DNA from: an uncultured Collinsella sp.
GTDB taxonomy: Bacteria; Actinomycetota; Coriobacteriia; Coriobacteriales; Coriobacteriaceae
DNA: 64,000 nucleotides
NCBI GenBank assembly: GCA_934654835.1
Contig: CAKUGY010000004.1
Location: forward strand, 62,001-126,000
Reading direction: 5' to 3'
In this document: in pieces, positions 17,199 through 25,966 of the stretch
How the letters are laid out: each line of letters opens with the position of its first letter
How positions within the stretch are numbered: the first letter of the stretch is position 1
Translations under genes and position numbers: made by a program
Notes under the pieces: model-generated
The model's input: the letters and a program-made list of their open reading frames with translations, nothing else
The model's database searches: none
Told to the model about the DNA's origin: nothing

Positions 17199-18164
17199 CT
17201 ACGAGCGGCGCGGCTCGGGAGTCACGAGCTTATCGGGGCCAGCGCCCTCGGCATCCATCAGGCTCACGTAGCGAATCGACGGGTCCTCATACGTCGAGTA
17301 ATAGTAATTGCCCGTACGTGCGCTAAAGCATCCGGTGTAGATAGTCTTCTCGAACGTGCCATCACCCATCTTGGACGCACCCTCGATCATCGCCATACCC
17401 TCGAGCGAGCGGAACATGCGAATGACGTTCTCGGCCTCGCTGTCTTTTTGCGGGTAATTGGCGTTAAGGTACGCCGCCTTTACAAAACGGCTCGGCGAAT
17501 AGCAATCGCCCGGAATGCCGCGCATGCCGGCGCCTGCGCCATAGGGTTTGAGCTCGGCGCCGCGCCACATTGCCGTCTGCGGAAAATCGTTCGTGGCGGT
17601 GATGTAGGTGCGCAGGTTTTCCATGTGCCACGGGAAGGTCGGCTGGTTGGCAAGGGTATCGACCGGATCGTCATACACATGCAGGCCGTCGGCCATCATC
17701 TCGACCACAATGCTGCGCTTGCCGTCGCCGATAATCCAGTGGAGCAGCGATACGCCCAGCCCCTCGCCGGCAGACTTGCCAACGATTGTCACATCGTGCA
17801 GTGCGGCCTCGACCTCATCGACCGTCGAGAACGTCGACGCCACCCACAGGGGAAACTCGTAGGCCGCAATGTTGGTCTTGCCCTCGGCAGCGCCCTCGGC
17901 ATACTCGGCATAGCCGGGAAAGTTAAGGCCCGCCACGGCGAGGCCCGCATCGTTTCCGCAATCAAAGAACATGGGGTAGTTCTTGTAATCGATGCACATG
18001 CCAATCACCGCATGCGCGGCCGTCGCGTCATCCATAAACGAATACGGAATGTGGAACCCGCGCGGCATAACGCGGACCTGCTGGCCATAGCCAAAGCTCC
18101 AGTCCAAGTTGCGTCCCAGATACATGTGGCCGGAATCATCGGTAAATCGAATGCTCGTGCACAT
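17199..18164 (-). CDS. bsh: Choloylglycine (bile-salt) hydrolase
   Basis: 321 aa Ntn-hydrolase of the bifidobacterial bile-salt hydrolase type, which cleaves glycine or taurine from conjugated bile acids. The catalytic set fits: Cys2 exposed after Met removal (MCTSIRF), Arg18, Asp21 (GRNLDWSF), Asn81, Asn173 (TLANQPTF) and Arg226 (SPSRFVK). There is no signal peptide, so it acts in the cytoplasm. TAGGAGG precedes the ATG. Penicillin V acylase is a related alternative, but the YLGRNLDWSF and LLHWIIGDGKRS segments favour bile salts. Confidence 0.95.
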   Translation of the reverse strand: MCTSIRFTDDSGHMYLGRNLDWSFGYGQQVRVMPRGFHIPYSFMDDATAAHAVIGMCIDYKNYPMFFDCGNDAGLAVAGLNFPGYAEYAEGAAEGKTNIAAYEFPLWVASTFSTVDEVEAALHDVTIVGKSAGEGLGVSLLHWIIGDGKRSIVVEMMADGLHVYDDPVDTLANQPTFPWHMENLRTYITATNDFPQTAMWRGAELKPYGAGAGMRGIPGDCYSPSRFVKAAYLNANYPQKDSEAENVIRMFRSLEGMAMIEGASKMGDGTFEKTIYTGCFSARTGNYYYSTYEDPSIRYVSLMDAEGAGPDKLVTPEPRRS

Positions 18165-18231
18165 AGCGCCTCCTAGCTAAACGTTCTTGCTAGGTTCATT
18201 GTCACCAAACAAAGAAGCGCTAAACAACAAA

Positions 18232-18263
18232 GCCCGGACATGACAACAATGTCATGTCCGGGC
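18232..18263. terminator. 14-bp stem terminator after the deformylase-like gene
   Basis: GCCCGGACATGACA and TGTCATGTCCGGGC form a perfect stem with loop ACAA. On the minus strand it is followed by TTTGTTGTTT. It separates the deformylase-like gene from bsh. Confidence 0.9.
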
Positions 18264-18305
18264 CAAAAGCGACGATTGAACGCCAAGGTGCGGTGCATCG
18301 GCGCT

Positions 18306-18725
18306 TTAAACAAGCTTGCCGAGACAGTGATCAATCATATGCTGGATCATTTGAGCTTCAAAACCGACGAAGTCCTGTTTGCGCTCGCGCATCTTGCCGT
18401 CGACGATCACGTCAAAGGCGACCTTGCACTTGACGTAGCGCGTGGACTTGGTGATCTCCTCGTGCGTCAGGCAGCTCTCCTCCATCTTGCTGGCGCCCAG
18501 GCCAAACACCAGACGGGGGTTGTAGAGCACGTGGGGCTCGCCGGCATCGTCCAGGTAGACGCAAACCTTCTTGGTAACGCCAATCTGGTTAGCGGCAAGG
18601 CAGCCGGCATCCTCGAGCGACTTGATGGTATCGATCAGGTCCTGTGCGACCGACTCGTCCTCGACAGTCGCAACCTCGCAACGCTGGGACAGGATAGCCT
18701 CGTCGTGGCAAAGCTCTTTAATCAT
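18306..18725 (-). CDS. Peptide deformylase-like protein lacking the catalytic Glu
   Basis: 139 aa. Motif 1 is GCLAANQIG with the Gln kept, motif 2 is EESCLTHEE with the metal Cys, and motif 3 is QHMIDHCLG, where the catalytic Glu of HExDH is Met. The metal site can form but deformylation should be lost or much weaker, so this may be a binding or regulatory paralogue. The start at 18725 follows GGAGGAACGT; a start four codons upstream overlaps that ribosome site. Compare the deformylase-like gene at 10615-11025, which keeps this Glu but alters motif 1. Confidence 0.85.
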   Translation of the reverse strand: MIKELCHDEAILSQRCEVATVEDESVAQDLIDTIKSLEDAGCLAANQIGVTKKVCVYLDDAGEPHVLYNPRLVFGLGASKMEESCLTHEEITKSTRYVKCKVAFDVIVDGKMRERKQDFVGFEAQMIQHMIDHCLGKLV

Positions 18726-18918
18726 ACGTTCCTCCATAGGGGTCGTTGTAACCGCTTAAGTATACGGTACCCACACATTTTCATGCGAAAAATACCGTCC
18801 GTCTGCTACAAAGCGCCGAACATCAACATGCGAGGAACAACAGCGTCGTAAAGGGGCTATAGTAGGTGAGTTCGTGTCAATCGGCCTAAACTCGGGGCCG
18901 AACAAGGAAAGGGTATGC

Positions 18919-20229
18919 ATGGACGAACTATTTCACGTCAGCGAGCGCAAGTCCACAATCGGGACCGAACTCCGCGCTGGACTGACAACGTTCCTGGCGA
19001 TGGCCTACATCATCGCCGTCAACCCCGCGGTGCTCTCGGGCGCCGGCATCGATGCAGGAGCGCTCGCTTGCGCCACCTGCCTGGGCGCTGGCATCATGAC
19101 CATCTGCATGGGCATCTTCGCCAACCGCCCGCTCGCCTGCGCGTCGGGCTTAGGCGTCAACGCGATGATCGCTGGAATCACCACCACCGTCTGCGGCGGT
19201 GACTGGCACGTGGCCATGAGCGTCATCTTCCTTGAGGGCGTCGTCATCTTGCTGCTCGTGCTTTGTGGCCTGCGCGAGGCCATCATGGACGCCATCCCGG
19301 TTGTCCTGCGTCACGCCATCTCGGTGGGTCTGGGCCTGTTCATCGCCATGATTGGCCTGTGCGATGCCGGCATTATCACCGCTGGCGCCGGTACACTCGT
19401 CGGTCTGGGCGACATCACCTCCCCCACCTTCATCGTCGGCATCATCTCCATCCTGGTGACAGTCGCCCTCGCCTGCCGCAACGTCCCCGGCTCGCTGCTC
19501 ATCGGCATCGTCGTCGCCGTCATCGCCGGTATCCCCCTAGGTGTGACACAGGCTCCGACCGGTATCATCGCCCCGCTCGACTTCTCGAGCATCGGTGGCC
19601 CCATCGCCGACGCCGGCGGCGTGCCCGCCATCGTCAAGGTCCTTACCGACCCCGCGCTCCTCGTCATCTCGTTCTCGCTGCTCATGAGTGACTTCTTCGA
19701 CACCATGGGCACCGCGATGGCCGTGGCCAAGCAGGGCGAGTTCCTCACCGACGACGGCAACGTCGAGAATATCAAGGAGATCCTGATCGTCGACTCCGCC
19801 GCCGCCGCTGTGGGCGGTTTCATGGGCGTCTCCTCCATCACCACCTTCGTCGAGTCCACCTCTGGCGCTGCTGACGGTGGCCGTACGGGCCTCACCTCCG
19901 TCACTACCGGCGTGCTGTTCATCCTCGCCGCGTTCTTCTCTCCCGTCGTCTCCATCGTTTCCAGCGCTGCCACCTGCGGCGCTCTGGTCTACGTCGGCTA
20001 CCTCATGATGAGCGAGGCCTCCGAGATCGACTGGTCCGATGTCTCGCAGGGTTTCCCGGCGTTTATGATCGTCGCCGGCGTGCCCTTCACCTACTCCATC
20101 TCCGCCGGCATTGGCCTGGGCTTCATCGCCTACGTGATCGTCGCGCTCTTTAAGGGCGAGGCCTCCAAGATCAAGCCGCTCATGTGGATTGCCGCGCTTG
20201 CCTTCCTCGTCTACTTCTTCGTGGCGTAA
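18919..20229 (+). CDS. AzgA/PbuG-type purine permease (NCS2 family)
   Basis: 436 aa with about 12-14 membrane segments. It begins MDELFHVSERKSTIGTELRA, the typical start of hypoxanthine/guanine/adenine permeases of the AzgA group, with the signature SLLMSDFFDTMGTAMAVAKQ. Nucleobase uptake by proton symport is inferred from the family. AAGGAAAGGG precedes ATG 18919; an upstream in-frame start at 18874 is not used by the family. No purine riboswitch consensus was recognised upstream. A strong terminator follows. Confidence 0.93.
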   Translation: MDELFHVSERKSTIGTELRAGLTTFLAMAYIIAVNPAVLSGAGIDAGALACATCLGAGIMTICMGIFANRPLACASGLGVNAMIAGITTTVCGGDWHVAMSVIFLEGVVILLLVLCGLREAIMDAIPVVLRHAISVGLGLFIAMIGLCDAGIITAGAGTLVGLGDITSPTFIVGIISILVTVALACRNVPGSLLIGIVVAVIAGIPLGVTQAPTGIIAPLDFSSIGGPIADAGGVPAIVKVLTDPALLVISFSLLMSDFFDTMGTAMAVAKQGEFLTDDGNVENIKEILIVDSAAAAVGGFMGVSSITTFVESTSGAADGGRTGLTSVTTGVLFILAAFFSPVVSIVSSAATCGALVYVGYLMMSEASEIDWSDVSQGFPAFMIVAGVPFTYSISAGIGLGFIAYVIVALFKGEASKIKPLMWIAALAFLVYFFVA

Positions 20230-20255
20230 CGGCAAGGACGCCAAAGTAAAACAGC

Positions 20256-20297
20256 AAGGCGCGGAGTCGCATCGAGCGGCTCCGCGCCTTTCTTTTT
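20256..20297 (+). terminator. Terminator after the purine permease
   Basis: AAGGCGCGGAG and CTCCGCGCCTT form a stem followed by a TCTTTTT tract. Confidence 0.92.
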
Positions 20298-20437
20298 AAG
20301 CTAGGCAACGCGTAGGCACGCGATTTGAGCCTTCCCGAATTTTTGGACATTTTGCCCTCCAAACGGCACTACCGCCCGCCGCATCCTGCAGATACGCTGG
20401 ATGCAGTCGCATAGGCCCTATGAGGATGGGAGCAACC

Positions 20438-22186
20438 ATGGCAGCCTTGTTCACGACCCCCAAGCGCAATGACAAAACCTCAGGAGCCCATTTTACCGAG
20501 CCCGACGTGCGCCGTCGCACGCTGCTCGCACACGGGAGTTGGCGCCGCGTGACCCGCCGCATCGTCGTGGGCGCCGTATGCGCGCTCACGGTGAGCTCGC
20601 TGCTCATGCCGAGCGTCTCGCTTGCGGCCGAGTGGGTAGACGTCGATGGCGTCCGCCACGAAGCGGCCGCGGGCCCCACGGGAGACGCCGCCGGCACCTG
20701 GTCGTGGAACGGTGCCGACGACATGAAGCTCAACGGCTATAACGGCGGCGCGATCGAGGCCGCGGGCAAGCTCAACGTGAGCTACGAGGGCAACAACACC
20801 GTCACTAACGACGACGGCCGCGGCATCAAGGTTAAGGATGGCGCGAACGAGAACGCCGAGCTTAATATTCAGGGCGACGCGTCCAGCACGCTCAACGTGA
20901 CATCTTCTAGCGACGCCATCTGGTCCGAAGGCGACATCGATATCGACGGCGCTGGCACCGTCAACGCCACGAGCACCGAGCGCGATGCCATCGATGCCGG
21001 GGGCGATGTCACCATCAAGGGTTCGGGCAACGTTAACGCCACGGGCGATTCGGATGGCATCAGGGCCGACGGCAACATCACGATCGACAACAGCGGAACC
21101 GTCACCGCCAAGGTCACCGAGGATCAGGGTATCGATGCTAACGAGAACCTCACCATAAAGGGCGGTGGCAAGGTAGAAGCAAGCTCTATCAAGGACAATG
21201 CGATTTGGGCCGACGGCAACATCGAGATTTCGGGTGGCAGCCAGGTCAAGGCGAGCTCTAAGGAAGATTATGCCGTCAAGGCCAGGGGCGGTCTCACGGT
21301 CACGAATGCATCCCTTGACGCAACCGGTGTTGGATATGGCATCTATACCTACAAGGGCATCACGCTCGATGGCGCGATAGTGACGGTCCGCGCAAGCTCA
21401 AATGGCGGGGAAGTCATCGCCCTCTACACCGACGAGGACGACATCGTCATCAAGAACGGCTCGACTGTGGATGCGTTCGCAGAGGGCGAATTCTCGACTG
21501 CGATTTCCAGCAGAAACTACTACCCCAACGACGCGGGTGGCCACATCTACATCAGCGACTCCGTTGTCAAGGCTATAGCCCGCTATGCCGAATCCGGCGG
21601 CGACGGCCCCGACCACTACAGTGGAGACCAGGATGGCGAGGCCATCCCTGAGTCCGAGGGTCTGAACATCGGCATCTTCGCCCAGACCAGCGAGGGTATC
21701 ACGCCCGCGACCATCTCGATCGTCCGCAGCAGGGTCACGGCCGAGGGAGACACGGCGGCAATCTTCGCCCTTGCCATGAGCGAGGACGGCAAGGCGATCG
21801 GCACCATCGAAATCAAGGACGCCATCATCCAGACGCCTGCAGGCGGCAAAGTCATTGACTATCGTAACAAGGAAGAGCTCAGCGACGGCATCGTCTACGA
21901 GGCGGGTCAAACCATCGGCACGGGCGACGCCACGATCGACTCCCCCTACGACCAGGCCGTCGCCAAGAGCGTCGTCATCGCGCCGCCCGAGGAGACCAAG
22001 CCCGAAGGCTCCAAGTCCGAGGGTGCGAAGACGACTAAGACCGTTGCGGTTGCAGCCACCGGAGTCAAAACCACCGGCAAGCTCACGGCAACCGGCGACG
22101 CCTCGAGTGCAGCCATCGTGGCAGCCGCCTTTGCGGGAACAGCCGCCACCGCCGCAGGCGCCGTGGTGAGCCGCAAGCGCTCATAG
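20438..22186 (+). CDS. Secreted surface repeat (beta-helix-like) protein, paralogue 1
   Basis: 582 aa. A positively charged N terminus (GSWRRVTRRI) and hydrophobic stretch (VCALTVSSLLMPSVSLAAEW) form a signal peptide ending near AA-EW. The body has repeating units such as DAIWSEGDIDIDGAGTVNA and DGIRADGNITIDNSGTVTA that suggest a right-handed beta-helix. The C terminus has KLTATGDAS, an alanine-rich membrane segment and RKRS, which resembles a sortase signal with a non-canonical motif. ATG 20438 follows GGGAG and aligns with the paralogue at 25967. It is probably a wall-anchored or adhesive protein. Confidence 0.8.
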   Translation: MAALFTTPKRNDKTSGAHFTEPDVRRRTLLAHGSWRRVTRRIVVGAVCALTVSSLLMPSVSLAAEWVDVDGVRHEAAAGPTGDAAGTWSWNGADDMKLNGYNGGAIEAAGKLNVSYEGNNTVTNDDGRGIKVKDGANENAELNIQGDASSTLNVTSSSDAIWSEGDIDIDGAGTVNATSTERDAIDAGGDVTIKGSGNVNATGDSDGIRADGNITIDNSGTVTAKVTEDQGIDANENLTIKGGGKVEASSIKDNAIWADGNIEISGGSQVKASSKEDYAVKARGGLTVTNASLDATGVGYGIYTYKGITLDGAIVTVRASSNGGEVIALYTDEDDIVIKNGSTVDAFAEGEFSTAISSRNYYPNDAGGHIYISDSVVKAIARYAESGGDGPDHYSGDQDGEAIPESEGLNIGIFAQTSEGITPATISIVRSRVTAEGDTAAIFALAMSEDGKAIGTIEIKDAIIQTPAGGKVIDYRNKEELSDGIVYEAGQTIGTGDATIDSPYDQAVAKSVVIAPPEETKPEGSKSEGAKTTKTVAVAATGVKTTGKLTATGDASSAAIVAAAFAGTAATAAGAVVSRKRS

Positions 22187-22243
22187 ACGCCTTTGATGCA
22201 CGGGTCGATACCCGTTCAAGCGCCTAATCCGCACACCGTTTAG

Positions 22244-22281
22244 AAACGCCACCGCCAAGCTCCCATCCGGCGGTGGCGTTT
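22244..22281. terminator. Terminator after surface paralogue 1
   Basis: AAACGCCACCGCC pairs with GGCGGTGGCGTTT across 12 nt. The arms end in A and T runs. Confidence 0.9.
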
Positions 22282-22394
22282 CCCGTCTGCGCCCGCACGA
22301 CGCGCTCGCGAATGTTCTTGATGCTGTCCAACCGGTATACGCTGGCGTGCGACAATTGGGGCTGCCGATATCACAACACCGAGAGAAGCCTACC

Positions 22395-23060
22395 TTGAAA
22401 GCGCATCAAAAGCAGATAACCGTCTATTCGAGTCATGCGGAAAGCGCACCTGTCATCTACCTCCCCGTGGTCATAGGCGACGGCAGCGAGGTTTATGAGT
22501 CCTGCCGAGAACTCGATTGCCCACCATTCACCCTTGTCGCCATTGGCGGGCTCGATTGGAATCGCGAGCTGAGCCCCTGGAAATGCGACGGAACCGTGCG
22601 CGATGCCGAGCCTTTCGGCGGTCAAGCTGCCGGTTTTCTTGACGAGCTGCTGAGCCAGATAATCCCGCAGGTCGAGCCATCGCTTCCCCAGCCGCCCGTC
22701 TGGCGCGGCATTGCCGGTTACTCGCTCGCAGGCCTCTTCGCGCTTTGGGCCCTCTGGCAAACCAACGCCTTTGACCGCGCCGCGAGCGCATCGGGGTCGC
22801 TGTGGTTTCCCCACTTTGTCGATCGTGCCAGCACGGAGCCGTTTGTCAGCAACCCGCAAGCCGTCTACCTGTCGCTCGGTAAAAAGGAAACCAAGACACC
22901 CAACCGCATGATGCGACACGTGCTCGACGACACGCGCGCGATGGAAGAGCTACTCGTCGAGCGTGGCATTCCAACAACGCTGGAGATCAACCCCGGCAAT
23001 CATTTTGCGCAAACCAACTTGCGCATGGCCCGCGGCATCCGCTGGATACTGACGCATTAA
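22395..23060 (+). CDS. Alpha/beta hydrolase, esterase-like (IroE/EntFes-related)
   Basis: 221 aa from TTG 22395; a GTG at 22347 is also in frame but lies next to a possible -10 (GGTATACG), so the start is uncertain. The nucleophile elbow is GIAGYSLAGLF and the likely catalytic His is in INPGNHFAQ. The sequence recalls the siderophore/acyl esterase (enterochelin esterase-like) group. Cytoplasmic, with no signal peptide. The substrate is unknown. A bidirectional terminator separates it from the convergent uracil permease gene. Confidence 0.8.
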   Translation: MKAHQKQITVYSSHAESAPVIYLPVVIGDGSEVYESCRELDCPPFTLVAIGGLDWNRELSPWKCDGTVRDAEPFGGQAAGFLDELLSQIIPQVEPSLPQPPVWRGIAGYSLAGLFALWALWQTNAFDRAASASGSLWFPHFVDRASTEPFVSNPQAVYLSLGKKETKTPNRMMRHVLDDTRAMEELLVERGIPTTLEINPGNHFAQTNLRMARGIRWILTH

Positions 23061-23095
23061 AAATGGCGCCCACGTGTACGCATGGGCGCCATTTT
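23060..23095. terminator. Bidirectional terminator
   Basis: AAAATGGCGCCCA and TGGGCGCCATTTT form a 13-bp stem with A/T runs on both sides, placed between convergent genes. Confidence 0.92.
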
Positions 23096-23117
23096 CTGAT
23101 TTAGCTGGACGCAGCTG

Positions 23118-24452
23118 TTACTCAGCAGCTTCCTCGAGCTCGGAAGTATCGAACTCAAAATCGTTACCGGGCAGAATGGCGTTGAGCACAATGCCCACCA
23201 GCGAGCCCACGGCAAGGCCCGAAAGCGAGATCGTCACGCCGCCCAGCTCCAACACGATGGCGCCAGCAGTGCTGTAGGCAATGCCGAGCGAAAGCACAAG
23301 CACTAGCGCGGCCACCAGCACGTTGCGATTGTTCTGGAAATCGACCTGGTTCTCGATGAGGTTGCGAACACCCACGGCACTAATCATGCCGTAGAGCACG
23401 AGCGACACGCCGCCGATGACGCACGCCGGCATGGCGGCGATGACTGCAGCGAACTTGGGGCAGAACGAAAGCACGATGGCGCAGCACGCGGCAATGCGAA
23501 TCACGCGCGGGTCGAACACGCGCGTCAGGGCGAGCACGCCAGTGTTCTCGCCGTAGGTGGTGTTTGCCGGAGCACCAAAGAGCGAGGCCAGGATCGTGGC
23601 AAGGCCATCACCGAGCAGCGTACGATGCAGGCCAGGATCGGCGATGTAGTTGCGCTCACAGGTAGAGCCGATAGCCGAGATGTCGCCAATATGCTCGATC
23701 ATGGTCGCGAAGGCCAGCGGCATGATGGTGATGATGGCCGTCGTGGCAAGACCGCTATCGAACTGCGGACCAAAGAGTGAAAACACGGTGTTGTCCCACA
23801 CAACGGGCAGACCGACCCACGGAGCGGCAGCAACACCGGAGAAGTCGACCTCGCCCAGCACAGCGGCGACAGCATAGCTCACCACGACGCCCAGCAGAAT
23901 CGGCACGATCTTGACCATGCCGCGACCCCAGATGTTGCAGATCACGATAACGGCGACAGCAATGACGGCAACGAGCCAGTTGGTCTGGCAGTTGGCAATG
24001 GCAGAGCTCGCAAGAATCAAGCCGATGGAAATGACGATGGGACCAGTCACCACCGGCGGAAAGAAGCGCATGACGCGCTTGGCACCAAATGCGCGAAACA
24101 GCGCCGCCAGCACCGGATAGAGCAGGCCGGCGCAGGCAACACCCAAGCAGGCGTAAGGTAAAAGTTCCGTCTCGCCGTTGGGTGCAATCGCGGCATAGCC
24201 CGCAATGAAGGCAAACGACGAGCCCAGGAAGGCCGGCACCTTACCGCGCGACAGGAAGTGGAAGAGCAGCGTGCCTAGGCCGGCAAACAAAAGCGTCGCC
24301 GAGACCGAGAGACCGGTGAGCACGGGCACCAGCACGGTAGCGCCAAACATGGCAAATAGATGCTGCAAGCCGAGCAGGAACATGCGCGGACGGCCGAGCG
24401 ATGACGCATCGTAGATGGCATCGGCAACGGCGGGCGTCGAAGACTGGGACAT
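23118..24452 (-). CDS. Uracil/xanthine permease (UraA/NAT family)
   Basis: 444 aa with about 14 membrane segments. The NCS2/NAT pattern is present: LGLQHLFAMFGATVLVPVLT, then MPLAFATMIEHIGDISAIGS and the conserved NTTYGENTGVLALTRVFDPR. It is most similar to uracil permeases. AAAGGA precedes the ATG before SQSSTPAV, 12 codons inside a longer frame. It likely imports uracil by proton symport. Unrelated to the purine permease at 18919 except by superfamily. No riboswitch was recognised upstream. Confidence 0.93.
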   Translation of the reverse strand: MSQSSTPAVADAIYDASSLGRPRMFLLGLQHLFAMFGATVLVPVLTGLSVSATLLFAGLGTLLFHFLSRGKVPAFLGSSFAFIAGYAAIAPNGETELLPYACLGVACAGLLYPVLAALFRAFGAKRVMRFFPPVVTGPIVISIGLILASSAIANCQTNWLVAVIAVAVIVICNIWGRGMVKIVPILLGVVVSYAVAAVLGEVDFSGVAAAPWVGLPVVWDNTVFSLFGPQFDSGLATTAIITIMPLAFATMIEHIGDISAIGSTCERNYIADPGLHRTLLGDGLATILASLFGAPANTTYGENTGVLALTRVFDPRVIRIAACCAIVLSFCPKFAAVIAAMPACVIGGVSLVLYGMISAVGVRNLIENQVDFQNNRNVLVAALVLVLSLGIAYSTAGAIVLELGGVTISLSGLAVGSLVGIVLNAILPGNDFEFDTSELEEAAE

Positions 24453-24576
24453 GAGAGTCCTTTCAAAAATGGAAGGACGTCCGGGCATAGCGGATTACCT
24501 GCCCGAACGATACGATCCGAACCATTGTACGTGATACGAGTCATACCGCACATGCCGTCACCCGCGAACGGTAGCG

Positions 24577-25710
24577 CTACTTCCAAACGCGCTCGGCAAT
24601 GCGCTTGACCAGCGCAATCTTTGCCCATTGTTCGTCTTCGGTCAGCTTGTTGCCAATCTCGCAGCTCGCAAAGCCGCACTGGGGCGACAGGTACAGATTC
24701 TCGAGCGGCACATACTTTGCGGCCTCGTGAATACGCTCGACGATGGTATCCTCGTCTTCAAGCTCGGCGGCCTTGGTAGTCACCAGGCCCAACACAACCT
24801 TCTTGCCGGGAGCAACGTACTTGAGAGGCTCAAAACTGCCGGCGCGGGGCGTGTCAAACTCCAGGTAGAACGCGTCGACATCCTCATGCGCGAACAGGAA
24901 CGGTGCGATGGGATCATAGCCGCCCTCGAAGGCATAGGTGGAGTGATAATTACCGCGGCACACGTGCGTGTTAATGACCAGGTCATCGGGCTTACCCTCG
25001 ATAGCCGCGTTGTTGAGCGCCACGCCCAGCTCGCTCACCTTTTTCAAATCGACCGCACTCATACCAGTTTTGGCGACAAAATCGGTATCGCAGTAGATAC
25101 CCCAGGTACAGTCATCGAACTGGATGTTGCGGCAGCCCGCAGCGTACAGGTCGGCAATCACGGTGCGATAGGCAGCCGCGATGGCATCGACGAGTTCCGC
25201 GTCGGTCTTATAGACGGCGCGCAGGCTCTCCTGCTGACCATCGCAGCGATCGAGCGTGACTTCGGAGAACGTCTGGATCGGTGCCGGGATGGTCTGGCGC
25301 GCGACCTGGCCCTCGCCCTCGAGGGCTTTGACAAACTTAAAGTGTGCAACGAAGGGGTGGTTCTCGCCGCTGATAGGACCGGTCACCACAGCAGTATCGG
25401 CCGTGGTCTCCTCGTCGTGGAACATATAGCCGTTGCGCGAGGTGCGACGCTCAACACCGTTGAAGCCCCACATAAAGTCGAGGTGCCAGTAGCTGCGGCG
25501 AAACTCGCCATCGGTAATCACCTGCAGGCCGGCAGCCTTCTGCTTGGCCACCAAGTCGCGAATGGCCTCGTCCTCAACGGCCTTAAGGCCGGTATCGTCG
25601 AGCGTACCCGCGGCGTGGGCGGCACGGGCGTCCTTCACGGCCTGCGGACGAAGAAAACTGCCGACAATATCGGCGCGAAACGGCGTCTTCAGCTGGGTCA
25701 AAGTGCTCAT
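24577..25710 (-). CDS. MetE-like cobalamin-independent methionine synthase domain protein (YxjG/YxjH type)
   Basis: 377 aa. It contains only the C-terminal catalytic barrel of MetE, beginning FRADIVGSFLRPQAVKDARA, with zinc-site residues in INTHVCRGN and LSPQCGFAS and the substrate region IQFDDCTWG. Such short homologues are methyltransferases acting on homocysteine or related thiols; the methyl donor is uncertain because the N-terminal MetE half is absent. AAAGGGAG precedes the ATG. A palindrome (25802-25816) upstream may bind a LysR-type regulator. Confidence 0.88.
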   Translation of the reverse strand: MSTLTQLKTPFRADIVGSFLRPQAVKDARAAHAAGTLDDTGLKAVEDEAIRDLVAKQKAAGLQVITDGEFRRSYWHLDFMWGFNGVERRTSRNGYMFHDEETTADTAVVTGPISGENHPFVAHFKFVKALEGEGQVARQTIPAPIQTFSEVTLDRCDGQQESLRAVYKTDAELVDAIAAAYRTVIADLYAAGCRNIQFDDCTWGIYCDTDFVAKTGMSAVDLKKVSELGVALNNAAIEGKPDDLVINTHVCRGNYHSTYAFEGGYDPIAPFLFAHEDVDAFYLEFDTPRAGSFEPLKYVAPGKKVVLGLVTTKAAELEDEDTIVERIHEAAKYVPLENLYLSPQCGFASCEIGNKLTEDEQWAKIALVKRIAERVWK

Positions 25711-25801
25711 AGGTATCTCCCTTTGCAATTGGTTGCTTTAACGAGACAGAGTATGAGCGCCAAAATTGCTATCGTAAAATATGCGTTTTAATTGGTTTGA
25801 T

Positions 25802-25816
25802 ATAGGATTTTCCTAT
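25802..25816. promoter_or_regulatory. Palindromic candidate operator upstream of the MetE-like gene
   Basis: ATAGGA-TTT-TCCTAT, in an AT-rich stretch about 90 bp from the start codon. An operator function is inferred from position and symmetry only. Confidence 0.45.
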
Positions 25817-25966
25817 CTTACTATCAACAGACCAGTGCCCCCGATCCCCATGCTGCCCGCCAGTGCAAATAGCCATTTTCGTGTCCATATGGCACTAGCA
25901 GCTTTGTCCTATCGCCCATACGCTTAGTGGTGACCGCATAAGGCCACGCGAGAGATAGGAGCGACC

